Shown here in pieces: positions 13,623-26,337 of a stretch of 64,000 bases of DNA. Position 1 is the stretch's first letter. Every line of letters begins with the position of its first letter. A model generated the notes under the pieces. It was given only the letters and a program-made list of their open reading frames with translations. It had not been told where the DNA came from and did not search any database. This DNA comes from Emmonsiellopsis sp. PD_33. Taxonomy: Eukaryota > Ascomycota > Eurotiomycetes > Onygenales > Ajellomycetaceae. The translations under genes were made by a program, and so were the position numbers. The DNA lies in contig JANTQF010000161.1 in the NCBI GenBank assembly GCA_032988165.1, forward strand, positions 1 through 64,000. Direction: 5' to 3'.

Positions 13623-14937
13623 ATGGCCTCTCATTGCTCTACTTACATGCCTGCTAATGCTGCCCCTGCTTCTCCTACATCTTTATACTTTTTAGCTTAT
13701 AATTCTACACCTAAAAGGGCTGATTTCTACTCTACTTGTAGCTTAGAGTAAGTCTTATCCAATCCTTGTTTAGTGGGGTCCTTAGCTGCTCCACTGTGTG
13801 GTGATTGCAGCCAGGCCTGGTGTGTGTTTGAGGCAAATTGCACTAAGGCCTTCAGAGAAACAGTATGTTTTGCTCCAAGTACCCAGGGATTTTAGCATGT
13901 TTTACTCTGAAGGGCTTGATTATATAGTATCAGTAACTTAGTAGGCACTAATTATATACTAACATTTGACTTAGAGAGATTCCATGCATTACCTGCCTCT
14001 CCTACTTAGGGGATATCAACAAGTTCTGTGTGATTTCTGATCAGAGTTTGAAGTGCTGCCTTTGTCAGCACTAGCATCAGCTCTGTATGCATGTAAGTAT
14101 ATCCTAATTCCAATTTCCTATTACCTTAGTTGATTGTTAACTATTTGCCTTTGATATCCCCATTTTTCTACTCCATTTTCACCTTTAATTTAAGGCAAAT
14201 TATGCTCTTTTTGTATAGCATTGAGAGCATTTTCCTCCATTTCATATTGCTTTGTGGAGTAATTTACCTTGATTCACAGTCATTTTAGAGTTGTTTCATA
14301 GCAGAATTGATGCTAATAGTTAGTATAGCTACCTAATTCTAACAACATGTGCTGGGTAATGGAGCTGCACCAGTTCCTTATCTTTACTACCCTGATGGGT
14401 GAGACTTTAGAGGCCAAGGTTGCTAAGCTTTAGGACTTAATGAACTAGTTGATAAAGCCCTATTAAGCTATCATGTTTACTACTTGTTGGAAGACTGATT
14501 GTCTGAAAGGTACCACTCACTAGAAAGTCTTGAAATAGGCTCACACAGCTGAGGCTAAGGAAGAAGAGAAGAAGGAGAATGAAGAGATGTTTAGAGAGGT
14601 TAGAGAGAGTTCATCAAGCCTGAGAGAGTTAGTAGTGAGGCTGGCAGGCCCAGAAGATCATCCTGGAAGAGGGCAGGTAGACTTTGAGGTGTGGGTGTTA
14701 GAGACTATGCCTTTGATGCAGGCCCAGAAGGGGGGGGTGATGAGCTGCCAGTTTTTCCTGAGGCTGGAGCAAGATAGGCAGCAAGAGCAGGCCTGGGCTG
14801 AGACATACTATTAAGTTTGTAGGAACTAGGAGATAGCCCTCTGATATGCATCAGAGGCCATAATCAAATATTATATGGAGGAGATGAAATAGAGGGAGTA
14901 TCTGGAGAGGTATGTGCTAAGAGTACCTAGTTAGTTT
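13623..14937 (+). pseudogene. Antisense Cys-rich / coiled-coil reading frame of element C
   Basis: Lies on the strand opposite Gag-Pol, between the pol 3' end and the 3' LTR. It begins ATG at 13623 (MASHCSTYMPANAAPASP). A later exon carries KCCLCQHQHQLC with one stop inside, a C-x2-C-x6-C cluster at 14054-14086. Two codons after the last Cys comes GTAAGT (14093), a donor-like hexamer. A second frame runs from ATG 14359 to about 14937 and contains an uninterrupted 75-codon stretch (14587-14814, MFREVRESSSSLRELV). It is rich in Glu, Gln, Arg and Leu and looks coiled-coil-prone. Stops are TAG, TAA or TGA where CAG, CAA or CGA would be expected. Function is unknown. The cysteine spacing resembles half of a fungal Zn2Cys6 motif, which is analogy only. 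The exon structure is approximate. Confidence 0.6.
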
Positions 14938-15667
14938 TGTATTTGCTTTTCTGTTTTAATCAAATCAAAGATGATTTTACCCAGTTTTATATCCTCTATG
15001 ATCCCATCAAACTGAGGTGAAAGTGAGAATTTTGTTGAAGGAAAGGCCCATGAACTATACAGTAAAACCACATAAAAACCTTTGAGGGAAAAAATAGAAA
15101 ACCTCATAGGAAAAAAGAAAGTAAAAAGTAAATAGTAATAAAAATAAAGAATTTATCAGAACTTTTAAAGGCTTCTGCCTGTAGTAAAAAGATTTAGCTG
15201 AACCTTTAGAATAGGATTAAAGAGAACTTTGAGCTTATTCTAGCTTGCCAAAGGATTACCTCAACCTGAGAAAGGGATTATAGAGCTCTGGGCTTAGTCC
15301 TGAGAAGAGGCTAAAGACTTACCTGACCTTTCAAAAAGGACTTATACATCTTTGGACTTGAACCATAGTAGGTGCCAAAGGTGTTATGAAGCCTTTTGAA
15401 TGGGTAAAGGGTTTATAGAGCTTCAGGATTAGATGATAATAGTCCTTGGAGGCTTACTCAATCTTTAGGTCATATAAAATGGTAGGTAGCAAGGATGTTA
15501 TTAAGCTAGAGTTTTATTTCATATGAGTAGAGGAAGCAAACATCATTATTTTACATGAGAAATGGGATGAATACCTTCATTTGATATAAGAAAGTAATGC
15601 ATTTTACCTTACTTCAGTTGCATTTTTAGCACTTTTATAGCTATGAACTGTCAGGATGGAGTGCAAT

Positions 15668-18600
15668 TCAGTTAGCCTCTCATTGTAAAAAGTCATTGAA
15701 GGTAGCAATATCTTCAATGTTTTCTTCAGGCTCCTAGGTATCATCAGTGGTTTCCTAACCTTGCTAATATACTAGATATTGCCATTTTCATCTGATTTTC
15801 CACTATTTGAGGATTTCTTCAATTTGCCATTCTTCTTCCCCATTGACTAAGTCAGACAGTGGAGGGGGAGTGATGTTGTCACATTGAGAATATGGCTCTA
15901 ATAAAGAAACATGAAAAACTAGATGAATGCTCCTATAGGTAACAGGGAGCTTCAGCTTGTAGAATTAAGTATCCCATGCATTAATTATCTTAAAAGAGCC
16001 TAGATATTTATGATCCAATTTGTGCATGGGTTTAATCATCTGGAGGTTTTTAGCATTTAAAAGGACCTTATCTCCAATATAAAAGCACTTGGGTTTGTGT
16101 TTGAAATCATAGTATTTCTTTTGATCTGCTTTGGCCTTTTCAAGGTTTTCCTGGAGCTCAGTTTGTGCTTTTTCCATTCATTTAGCATGGTTGATAGCCT
16201 CAGCTGAGGCATGGTTTGAAGAGGGACATATATTAATATCCAGAGAAGGTTGAAGTCCCACTACTGCTTCTATAGAGCTGACTTTGATTGAACTATGCTA
16301 GGAATTGTTGTAAACAAATTGTGCTAGAAGAAGCTATCTTGCTTAATCATCTTGATTGAAGTTAGAGAAGCAGTAAAGGTAGTGTTCAAGGACTTGATTT
16401 TAATGTTCAGTTTGACCATCTATTTAAGGGTGAAAGGCTGTAGATAGGCAGCATTTAGTGTCTAACAGCTAGCAAAGAGTACTTCAAAATTAACTGATAA
16501 AAAGAGCTTTACAGTCTAAAACTATGTTCCAGGGTAAGTTAAAGAGGCTATAGGTATAGTTGTATAGAAGGTCTGCAAGTTCTTCAGCCATGATATCCTT
16601 AGTGCATGGTAGATAAAGGGTAAACTTAGTTAAAGCATCTATAATGATTAGGATGGAGTTGTAGGTTTAGCCTCTCCAAGTTAAAGCTAGTAATCTAGTT
16701 ATAAAGTTCATTATAATAATCTCTCAAAAGTCAGTAGGTGTTGAAAGGGAAGCAAGCTCATCATATTATTTATAATGTTTTAGCTTCACCCATTGGCAGG
16801 TGTTATAAGTGGAAATGTAATCAGTAATATTCTTATCAAGTCTATACTAAAAGTACTTGAGTTGAATAGTCTCTTTGGATCATTTTACTTCAAAGTGACC
16901 CCCCTATGGGTCATCATGGTTGAGGTGGATAATCTCTTCAGTTAAAGCCTTCAGTTGAGGAATATAGGCACAGCTGTTGAATCAGAGCAGGCCATTATCA
17001 GAGATAATTCAGGAAGAGGTACTACTACTCTGAACTATACTAGAGATATCCTTCTTCTTATTGCAGGTGAACTCATCAGAGTCTTAGGCCTTTAATAAGA
17101 GAGAAAGAAAGGATTCTGGCATGTCCATGTATGCCATCTTGAGAGCTAAAACTGTGGAGGCTAATAGCCTAGACATACTGAAGACCAACAGGTGTCCCTG
17201 TAGCTCTGATGTGCTAGATATGGAATCCCCAATATCCAACATGCTGAAAGTGCATACCAGGGTTGCTAATAAATGATTCAGTGAGTAGGAACTGTGTGCT
17301 AGAGCTGTCAGCAGTTCTGGTGTGAGCTTTGAGGTAAATTGCACCTGTATGAGGCAGGAAGTGGAGCAATTTACATTGATTTCAGAGGACAATGAAGTGC
17401 TTTGCTCCATATCATAGGCTCAAATAGTGATTACTAAGATGCAAATGTCAGGGGAATCTATTTCTCAGCCCTATCCAACTTTATGATATAGTTTTTATTG
17501 CAGAGTAAATAGCATTATTTTACTATAATAAAATTTAGTATAATCAGCACAGTGACTGGGCCCATTAGCAGGGTTTTTCTTCCCCAGGTAGTGATACAGA
17601 GTGAAATCATAGGTACTGAGGCCTTCCACTCATTTAGTCTGATATCTATTCAATGCTTTAGTCATCATAAAGTACTGAAGGTTGGCATGGTCAGAAAAGA
17701 CTTGAATTAGATACTTACTTCCTTTCAAGTAATACTTTCAATTCTTGAAGCATACAACTATAGATAGAAGTTTTTTGTTATTAGTATTATAATGTGTTTC
17801 TACATCAATTAATTTACAAGATTAATATGCAACAGGGTGCCAGAGGCCATCATCCTGAAGCTGGTTAAGTATAGCTGCTATTGCATATGTTGAAGCATTC
17901 AGGTCAATTGAAATCTAGCACTCTGGGTTAAAGTGGGCAAGTAACAGAGCTGAGGTAAAGCAATTTTTAAGCTCTTAAAAAGCCTGAGTAGCTTCCTCTG
18001 TCCAAATGAATGGCACTCTTTATTCCTCTTTCTTAGAGCCTTTTATTAAATCAAATAAAGGCCCTGCAATTCCAGAATAACCATGGATGAAATGTCAATA
18101 GAAGTTGATGAATCCTAAGAAGGATTAAACATTCTTAATGCTTGCTGGAAGAGGCCATTCAAGGATTATTTCCATATAGTTAGATTCTATTTTAATGTCT
18201 AAGGGTCCAACAATGAACCTCAGAAAGGAGACTTTTTCCATGTTAAAGTCACATTTTGAAAGCTTGACATAGAGACTTGTACAGTTAAGACAGTCAAAAA
18301 CCTTTTGGACATGCCACTTGTGCTCCTCCAGTGAATTGGAATAGATGAGGATGTTATCTAGGTAAATCACACAGCAATCATCAAGGAGATCTACTAAAGC
18401 CTGATTGATATAGGCCTGAAATGTGGTAGGAGCATTAGCTAAGCTAAAAGAAACAACATTATATTCAAAGTGCTTATATCAGGTCTGGAAAGTGGATTTT
18501 CAGCAGTCTTCAGGCCAGATTTGGATCCAGTGATAGGCATCCCAGAGGTCTAGTTTAGTATAGACCTGGGCTCCTCTGAGTCTGTCCAGGAGCTCACTAA

Positions 18601-20860
18601 TTAAGGGTAAGAGGTACCAGTTCTTAATAGTGAGTTTATTGAGTCCCCTGTAGTCAATGCAAAGGTGTAGGCCTTCATCCTTTTTTAGAACAAAGAGAAT
18701 TAAAGCACCTGCTGAACTAGTAGAAGGGGAGATTCAACCTTTATTTAAAGTAGTATCTAGGTATTTATAAAGAGCCTAGAGCTTTATGGTAGAAAGATTG
18801 TAAATCAGCATGAAGAGCAGCCTGATTCCATCTTTAAAGATAATCTCATACTCTATGTTTGAATGTCTTGAGGCATAAAACACTTCCACCTCATTGAAAA
18901 GGTGGGCATATGATTCCAAATAATCAGGATAAGGGGGTGAATTACTCCCTGGCACTATAGAAGTGTGGGGCAAATTGTACTCTTAGGCCTCAGTGGATAA
19001 TGCATTTTCCTCCAATCTACATGAGGAGTGACATCATTTGGTAACCACATTAAGTACAATGGCTTCTTCCCAAGGAGTTAGAGCTTCTAGCTTAATGCCA
19101 GGGATAGTAACCATGTAGAGATATATTATAGTACCAGCTAGAAGTTTATTAACAGCATCTTCTGTGGATAGGTCAAGGTTCTCAGAACTAGTAGTGATTC
19201 AAAGGATGAACTCTCCTTCTTGCCAGTCAATAAGAGGGTTAATAGCCTTTAATCAAGGGAATCCTAGGATCATATCATACCCAACCAGCTTAACTGAATG
19301 AAAGTGGTAGGTATCCTCAAGGCTGGCCTCTTTAGCATCCATTGTTTCAACAGGCAGGTTGAATTGGGTAAAAGAACAGGTCTTGTAGCCCTCAAAACCT
19401 TAGATAGTCTTTGGGCAACAGCTAGTAGGCTCCATCTGATTACTTTTAACTCAGAAATTGTCCATAAAATTGGACTCTGCATCAGAGTCAACTAGGGCTA
19501 TAACTAGCTTATGCCCAGAAGATGTCCAGATCTATACTGTTATAATAAATGAAAGATGATTAGACTGCATTAAATCTTTGTCAGCAGCTATAGCAGCTCT
19601 AATAGTATACCTCAGTTGTTTTTTGACCCCTTGCTAAAGTGGGCACCTGTATTGGACTTCTAGTGTTTAGAAGAATCCTTATTCTTAGAGTCCTTATCCT
19701 TATCCTTATTCTTATCTGAAGAACTGGGCTTGTTTAATCAGCAATCAGCAGTGTTATAGGTGTCAACCTGATGATTTTCACACCACATGGAGGTGGTGTT
19801 ACCAGTGGACTTGCACTTTCAGGAGTCCTTTTTTGAAGCACTCTTCCTGGGTTTCTAATCCTTAGGAGGATTGGAGCCATTTGCTCCTCAGCCTCACCCA
19901 GTGTCACAGTTGATGTTTTTAACTGGGGGTCAGCCCAGAATGTGGCCTTCAGCAGTGCTTAATTGGTGAACAAGTTATTCAAAAGCTAGGCCTTCTAGCT
20001 GGTCCAGAAATCAGTCAAACTTCTTATAAATGGATTTAAGAACAGCATTATAGAAGTGGATCTTCCACTGGTATTCTATGTATCTCTCTAAGAGCTTAGA
20101 CTCAGCCCTTAGGAAGACAGTGGAAAATTCATGAATAAACTGGTTGTCCTTTTGTTGAAGCTGAAGGTACTCAACCTTAGAGTTAAGTTGAAGCTTTAAG
20201 GAATTCTGAATCTAATAAATTAATCAATTATAAAATTGTTGCTAGATAGGGCACTGGCAGAGGATAGATAGATAAAGCTGCCACTTTTATTAAAGCTTTA
20301 TATCAAAGTGGGTAGCAGCTTTGAGGATTTTTTAGAGGTCAGAGTTGAAGTATACTTGCTGATGAGCATAAAAAGCAACTGATTCAGCACTAAAAGCATC
20401 CAGTTTACTCTGGTTTGCATTGCCAAACTTTTTGTCTTATTTTTAAGTAGGGGCATTGGCAGTGCCAGCAGCTTTATTGTGTATCCAATCAGGTAAAGTA
20501 GGGATATAGGAGAAGCCTTGAGGGAGGTCATAGTTAAAAGCAGGAGGATTGCCACCAAAAGGAGGGTTAACTAGTAGCATAGGAGGGTAAATAGGAGGCT
20601 GAGTAGCAGAGGTCTCTTGGGTAAGATGTTCAATCTCAGCTTGAAGGTCTTACTGCCTTTTCTGCCTTTACAAAAGAAGCAGCAGAGTTTCCTGCTCTCA
20701 TATAGCAGTATCAAGTTCATCATTGCCACTGAAAAGAGGAGAGATAGGCCTGGAGCTTGATTTAGGGCCTAAAGGAGGGTTTTTCAGCAGAGTTGTAGGA
20801 ATGTGCTGATGAGAGCAGGAGTTGCTAATATTAAATATTATATCTAACCCTTAATAGAAT
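15668..20860 (-). pseudogene. Element C Gag-Pol polyprotein, decayed
   Basis: Reading right to left on the minus strand. Gag is around 20.6-19.7 kb with a C-x2-H-x4-Y-x4-C knuckle (WCENHQVDTYNTADC; the Tyr replaces a zinc-binding His). Aspartic protease is near 19.48-19.50 kb, where the active-site DSG reads DSD. Reverse transcriptase spans 18.8-18.1 kb with YLDNILIYS for YLDD. RNase H follows to about 17.5 kb. Integrase is about 17.0-15.9 kb, with an H..H/C..C start, ISTCNTCQ, and a DDE core ending in FHPQMDGQTE and GDKVLL. A chromodomain is near 15.67-15.84 kb. Many TAG/TGA/TAA stops replace CAG/CGA/CAA/TGG codons. No active enzyme could be made. Confidence 0.88.
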
Positions 20861-20886
20861 GCTCTCAGTGGGAAGCAATCAGAAAC

Positions 20887-21473
20887 TATGAGAACAGCAG
20901 GCCAGTTAGAGATAAGCCATCTAACAAGCACTGCATTAAGGTTTTAGCTATGAATTGGTAAGGCTAGCAGGGGTAAGAGCAGCTAAGTAGAGGCTGGGAC
21001 TTATCTGGGCTCTGGCTACTATGTCAATATGAGGTGATTAGCTCCAAGTAATAATGATACACAGAGGTAATAGCTCCAAAGAATAACTAGATGTGGAGGT
21101 AATAGCTTCAGCAGGGCACTATAGATGAAGGTAATTGTGCCACATGAGAGGAAGAATGGAGTGGTTTGCTAGAGCAAGAAAAAGGTATATCTTCAGAAGA
21201 ATCATAGCTGATTACTAACCTCCATGAGAATGAAAGGAAGTAAGATAGTTATATATAGAGTAGGATGAATATAATAGGGAAAGGATCTACCTTCTTGAAG
21301 TGATGTAGTTCCATGCCATGTCATCATCAATAGAGAATAATAGCAATGAATAGGATATGCATGGGAAAGCATGTAGGAATGAGAAGAAGAGGGTATGATA
21401 GTAGCTAGCTGAATCTTATATAGATATAGGCATGATGTAGCAGTCCAGGCAATCTGAGCCATTCAGTATGACA
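20887..21473 (-). repeat. Element C, 5' LTR
   Basis: 587 bp. The terminal TG has become TA on the plus strand (20887). The internal end follows with no obvious match to a standard tRNA primer site. Confidence 0.9.
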
Positions 21474-21599
21474 CATGTCATAGAAATTACTAACAGGTAT
21501 ACTTTAATAATTCAAAATAAAAAATATTAATTTAAAATAGCTCTCTAAACTCCTATATTATTATATATATATAGAGAATGTATATCATTAGACTCTCTT

Positions 21600-22470
21600 T
21601 CCTCTTCTAATTCTCTTGCAGGGCTAGTTACTCTTCTATATGATGCTCTCTTACCTTAGAGTCCTCAGACTCTATTATATCCTCTTCTAGTCATACTCTT
21701 TTATTATAGAAATTTCCCTTTTATCTTCTCTTATAGCCTCTCTTCTGTATGTATCTCTATACTATCTTCTACTGTTATTATCTCTTCTTACATGTCTAAT
21801 TATCTATTTATTTCTATACTCTTCATTACCCCAGTTCATCTTACTCCTACCCCTACTGCCCTGATGCCTGTTACTTAGTTGGCTGAAGATTTTATGCAGC
21901 TTGCTATATAAATCCTGAAGAATAATGTTGATGATGAGAATGAGGATAAAAATAAGAAAAATAAAGATAAGAATGATAATAATAATAATAATAATAAGAA
22001 AGAGGAAGAGGAGGAGAAGAATAAATACTGAGAAAGATCTACTAAAAGTCTATACTTACTAAAATAGTGTAGGAAGTGTGTCTACTATCTAATTATAAAA
22101 ACTGATATAGAGGTATTTTATTACTCTCTTAAGAGTTTATATGTAACTTGCTGTTCTTAATATATATAGTATTATTATTACTGTAAGATAGTGAGTTTTT
22201 CTACAGTTAATTTGAAATAGAAAATCAATTATTAACTATACTATAAGTTCCTATAAATGTGTATGTAGATACTGCAGAGTTGATTAATATAACTAAGTAA
22301 TTAAATTACTTTAAGAATCTATTAGATAAGCTCAAGTATGCTAATATAATGTAGTTACTCCTTAGAATTCAGTAGTAATAGAGCTAAGTAGCTATTTAAT
22401 ATAAGAAAGTATTAAAGAAGATAGAGGGATTATTTAATATCATCTCAGTTCTTTATGTAAGTATAATTAT
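21600..22470 (+). pseudogene. Antisense Cys-rich / coiled-coil reading frame of element B
   Basis: Same relative position and strand as in C (opposite Gag-Pol, between pol and 3' LTR, now split from the LTR by C). An acidic/Lys-Asn-rich run at 21.93-22.02 kb leads to a Cys-containing segment. Two Cys codons, then a TAT where a third Cys would fit, then a fourth at 22182 allow a C-x2-C-x6-C reading at 22152-22184 if that TAT was TGT. The fit to the donor-like GTAAGA is less clean than in C or F. A second exon-like segment from about 22260 (VYVDTAELINITK...) is long, Leu/Gln-rich, coiled-coil-like, and ends at a GTAAGT near 22457. Confidence 0.45.
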
Positions 22471-22739
22471 TCTATTTTAATATACTTAGTTGATTCTGAC
22501 TTTAATGGAAATAACCTGCTCCTCTGGGCTAGATATGATGTATACTCCAGTTTTTTCTGGTATTTTTTCAGTTTATTTTTTGTCTGCTGTGCCCCTCAGG
22601 GCTTTTAATATTAATATAAAATAATGAGATTTAATTTTTAGGAACTTATCCTTCCTCTTCTCTTCTTTTCATATATAGACTAATTATTATTTGGGTTAAC
22701 AGTACTTTAGCTCCATTATCTTATAACTAAACTATATAT

Positions 22740-25647
22740 TAAACTTGTTGATTAGATTCTATGCATTCTCAAGATTTTCTACATTCTTCTAGAAATTCTC
22801 TACCTCTATTATATTTTTCCAGCACACAAAGTATTACTAACCATTAAAATAGTTATATTTCCTTAGAATCTCTTTAATCTCAAACTTCTTAACTTCATCT
22901 ATTATTATTAATTCAGCCTCTAGGATTTCACTGTGCTGTATGTGATACAGTTTAAGTAATAAGACATGGAAAACAGAATATATATCTTTATATTATAGTG
23001 TAAGTTTCAGTTTGTATGCTTATTTCCCCCACTTATTGATGATTTTGAAAGGGCTGAGTTGATGATGATTGAGCTTCAGATTTAAATGTAATATACTAAT
23101 ATTTTTTAAATACAGTATAACTTAGTTTTTAATTATAAAATACTTTTTCTTATAATATTAATTATAGTACTTCTTCTGTATTTTTTGGGTCTTCAGAAGA
23201 GATTCTTATAGATTATTCTATATTTCTTCTATATAATATATATATTTTATTATCTTTTATACTTCTCTCTCTCTTATATTAGTATCTAATTTAATATTAA
23301 GATGTAGTTCAGGTTGAAAATTCATCAGCACTTCTATAGGAGACATCTTGAGAATACTATACATAGAGGTGTTGTAGAAGAACTATACTAGTAGCAACTA
23401 TCTAACCCAGTCATTCTAATAGAAGTTATAATAAATATATAGGTAGTGCTTGAGCATCTGATTCTACCTCTCAGTTTAGCCATTCATTTAAGGGTAAAAT
23501 ATAGTTGTTAGTTATTAGCATACTTTTAGAAGATAGTGGAGTATTAATTAGTATTTACTGAAGCTGAATATCTCAGTGTGGTTTATTATTTAATGGTGTA
23601 GATAACTGAAAAATCTGATGAAAATATCAAATATTAGGTTTATAAGCTCTAATGTACTTATACCTTTATTAACTGATTTATAAATTACATACTTAATTAA
23701 TTTATTTATAAATATTATGATTGAATCATAGACCTTGTCATTCCACTTGAATGATGAGAGTTTGATGATAAAATCTATTATTATTATTTCAAAAGAAGAG
23801 GTAAGAATAGAAAGTAGTTCTAATTGACTATATTTCTTATAATGATGTGTCTTAACCCATTAATAGATATTATAAGTATATATATATTCTCAAACATCTA
23901 TTATTATATTACATTAAAAGTATTTCCTCTAAATGCACTCAAGAGTGCACTTAATATTAAAATATCTCTCTTAAGAATCATTATAATTTAATTTTATAAT
24001 CTTATCCCTTATCACTTAATCTATGAGAATAAAAATATAACTCTTATAATAAAGTAAACTATCTTAATTTATTATTTAGTTTAAGTGCTTAACTTTATTT
24101 ATTTTACCTACTTTTATTTTTCTGTACATCTCAGTGTACTCAGCATTCTGAGCTTGCATGTGATGCAGAAATTCTGTGATGAGTTCAGTAAGAGAGGATT
24201 CATAAACTATATTGAATTTTATAACTATATTAATTAATATCTATAACATTAGATGAGCTAGTTTTTCTATATTACTAGTAATACATCTCTCATCTATACA
24301 TGCATTTTAATATGCACAGAAAGTAAGTACATCAATGCAAATTATATTTTCCTTATTATTTAATAGTTTTAAATGTACTATTATATTAGTTATTTACTGA
24401 CTGAGGTCCTTCAGCTGTATCTATACATTTATATTTGATATTCAAAATATTTCTTGAAGAAGCTTTTCTTAAATTATTAATAATAATATTGATTTTGAAG
24501 CATTTTCTTTATAGTTAGAGTGATGACTAGACATATCTGTAGGATTCTTCATCTCTAAATAATACTTAATGATAAAGTTGAATGTGAAGAGTATTTTCAT
24601 TTATTATATCTGATATTTAACTAACTTCATTGTCATTATGAAGTATTATAAATTGGTATGATCAGATAAAACTATTATAAGGAAATATATATTATATATG
24701 TAGTAGTATTATTACTTGAATGCTATGAGAATAGTAAGGAATTTCTAGTCATACATATTATAGTTGTATTTCACTAGTAATAAGCCTTATAAATAGTATA
24801 TAACTAGATACTATTATTTATCATTCAGATCTAACTGTAAGAGGATCATACTTAGCATAAAATCTGATGCATCTGACTCCACTTAGAGTTTCCAATCTGA
24901 ATTAAAGTGTGTAAGAATTAAGACCTTTATAAATATACTTTTTAGCTCTTAAAAAGCTTTCTATATATTAGTATTGAGGAGGATCATCTTTCAGTTCTGA
25001 CCTTTCTATATTATATCTTTTATGAGTATAGATAAGAGCTGTGCTTTCACTATAAATCTATTTATAAAATAGTAGTAAAAATTCATAAACCCTAAAAATA
25101 TCTAGATGTTATGAACACACTTGGGTTCCAGCCAGGAGAGGATAATATCAATCTAGCTCTATTTCATCTTAATGCTATTTATGCTGATTATAAAGCTAAG
25201 GAAATTGATATAATTTATATGAAATATATATTTACTAAGTTTTACATATAACTTATAGGTGCACAGGCATTTCAGCATTATGTACACATGCTTGTAGTAC
25301 TCTTCCTCTAAGTTCAAGTAGATGATAATGTCATTCAGGTAGATAATGTAGTAGATATTTAGAAGATTACTCAGAGCTTTATTAATATAGAATTAGAATG
25401 TTACTAATATATTTATAAGTCTAAAGGAGATCACTTGATATTCAAAATAACTATAATATATTTAAAAAGCTGTTTTTCATTCATCATCTTTATATATGTG
25501 TAGTTAGTGATATGCATTATAGAGATCTAACTATAAGTAAACTTTTATACTAGCCAGTCTGTTAATTATTTTGCTGATCAAGAGGAGAGGATATCAATTC
25601 TTTATACTAATAATATTAAATTTATAGTAGTTTATATAAAGATACAT
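22740..25647 (-). pseudogene. Element B Pol, 3' half (RT to chromodomain)
   Basis: Minus strand. Reverse transcriptase is interrupted by element D at 25647/31271: the halves read through as ...FFILKKDG | ...ISIKN, the KKDG..L stretch of Ty3/Gypsy RT. The catalytic box is YLND (about 25333-25350). RNase H and integrase follow; FYP-MNG-TER-NQMLKHY (stops shown as dashes) lies at about 23450-23500. The chromodomain region is about 22.75-22.9 kb. Stops are frequent. Confidence 0.8.
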
Positions 25648-25901
25648 TATAAAGGGCTATACTCTTATACTCTATATTTATAGCTCATCTGAACTTCACC
25701 TAATCTCTAACCACCTAATTAGAGGTCTCTGACTGAGCCTTCATATGAATGTTTATCTACTCTGATCTCATATAATTCTCTTTTATCTATATCACATAAT
25801 CTTATAATTTCTTTTCCTTTTTCCTTTCTTTCTCTAGTAATTATAATTTTAATTTTAGCATTTAGCTCATACAATTTGTTAATCAGAGTGTGCCCATTAC
25901 A
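25648..25901 (+). repeat. Element D, 5' LTR
   Basis: 254 bp. Begins TATAAAGGG where the 3' copy keeps TGTGAAGAG; ends CATTACA. Confidence 0.92.
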
Positions 25902-26337
25902 TTTTATAATCACTTGTTTAATTTCTTCTCAGAGATCTCTAATATTATATCTATCTTCTGAATATGACTTACATGTATAGTAAAATCTTTTAAATATAAC
26001 TTGCACATACAGCTAACTTCTCTAAATTCTAATAAATGCTAATAAAATGTCCCTATGAGACATCAGCTTCATATAACTTGCTCAGTTCAGCCCTACTAAA
26101 TAATATGTTAGTAAAAGACTCCAAAGCTCTAACAGTTCATATTAATATCTCATAAGATTTTCCTTTAACTCATATAAATCCTCTGAACTCTTAAAATCTA
26201 ACCAATTTTTTATATTCATTATAAATATAAACTCTCTACATAAAGACAGTCTTCTTTCTTAGAGCTTTAAAGTTAATCTCTAAAACCTCATTTAATAGCT
26301 TACAGCTTAAATTCAGAGCCTCTCCAAGCAAATTTAT

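Larger units (their letters stand above)
12406..21478 (-). mobile_element. Element C: least decayed Ty3/Gypsy chromovirus in the stack
   Basis: The element proper is 12411-21473 (9063 bp) with two 587-bp LTRs. Flanks are TATGT (12406-12410) and CATGT (21474-21478), a 5-bp target duplication differing by one C-to-T change. The minus strand reads AGAAGAGGGGTAAT immediately before the left LTR (rc of 12998-13011), a good polypurine tract, so the element runs right to left. It is visibly richer in G and C than its neighbours but still has no CpG that I could see. It inserted into the 3' part of B. Carries Gag-Pol on the minus strand and an extra reading frame on the plus strand. Confidence 0.92.

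Noticed and set aside
17084..17410. 109-codon minus-strand open frame in element C considered as a separate gene
   Set aside because: It is in line with the Pol reading between RNase H and integrase and continues past a stop into the integrase start, so it is a polyprotein spacer.
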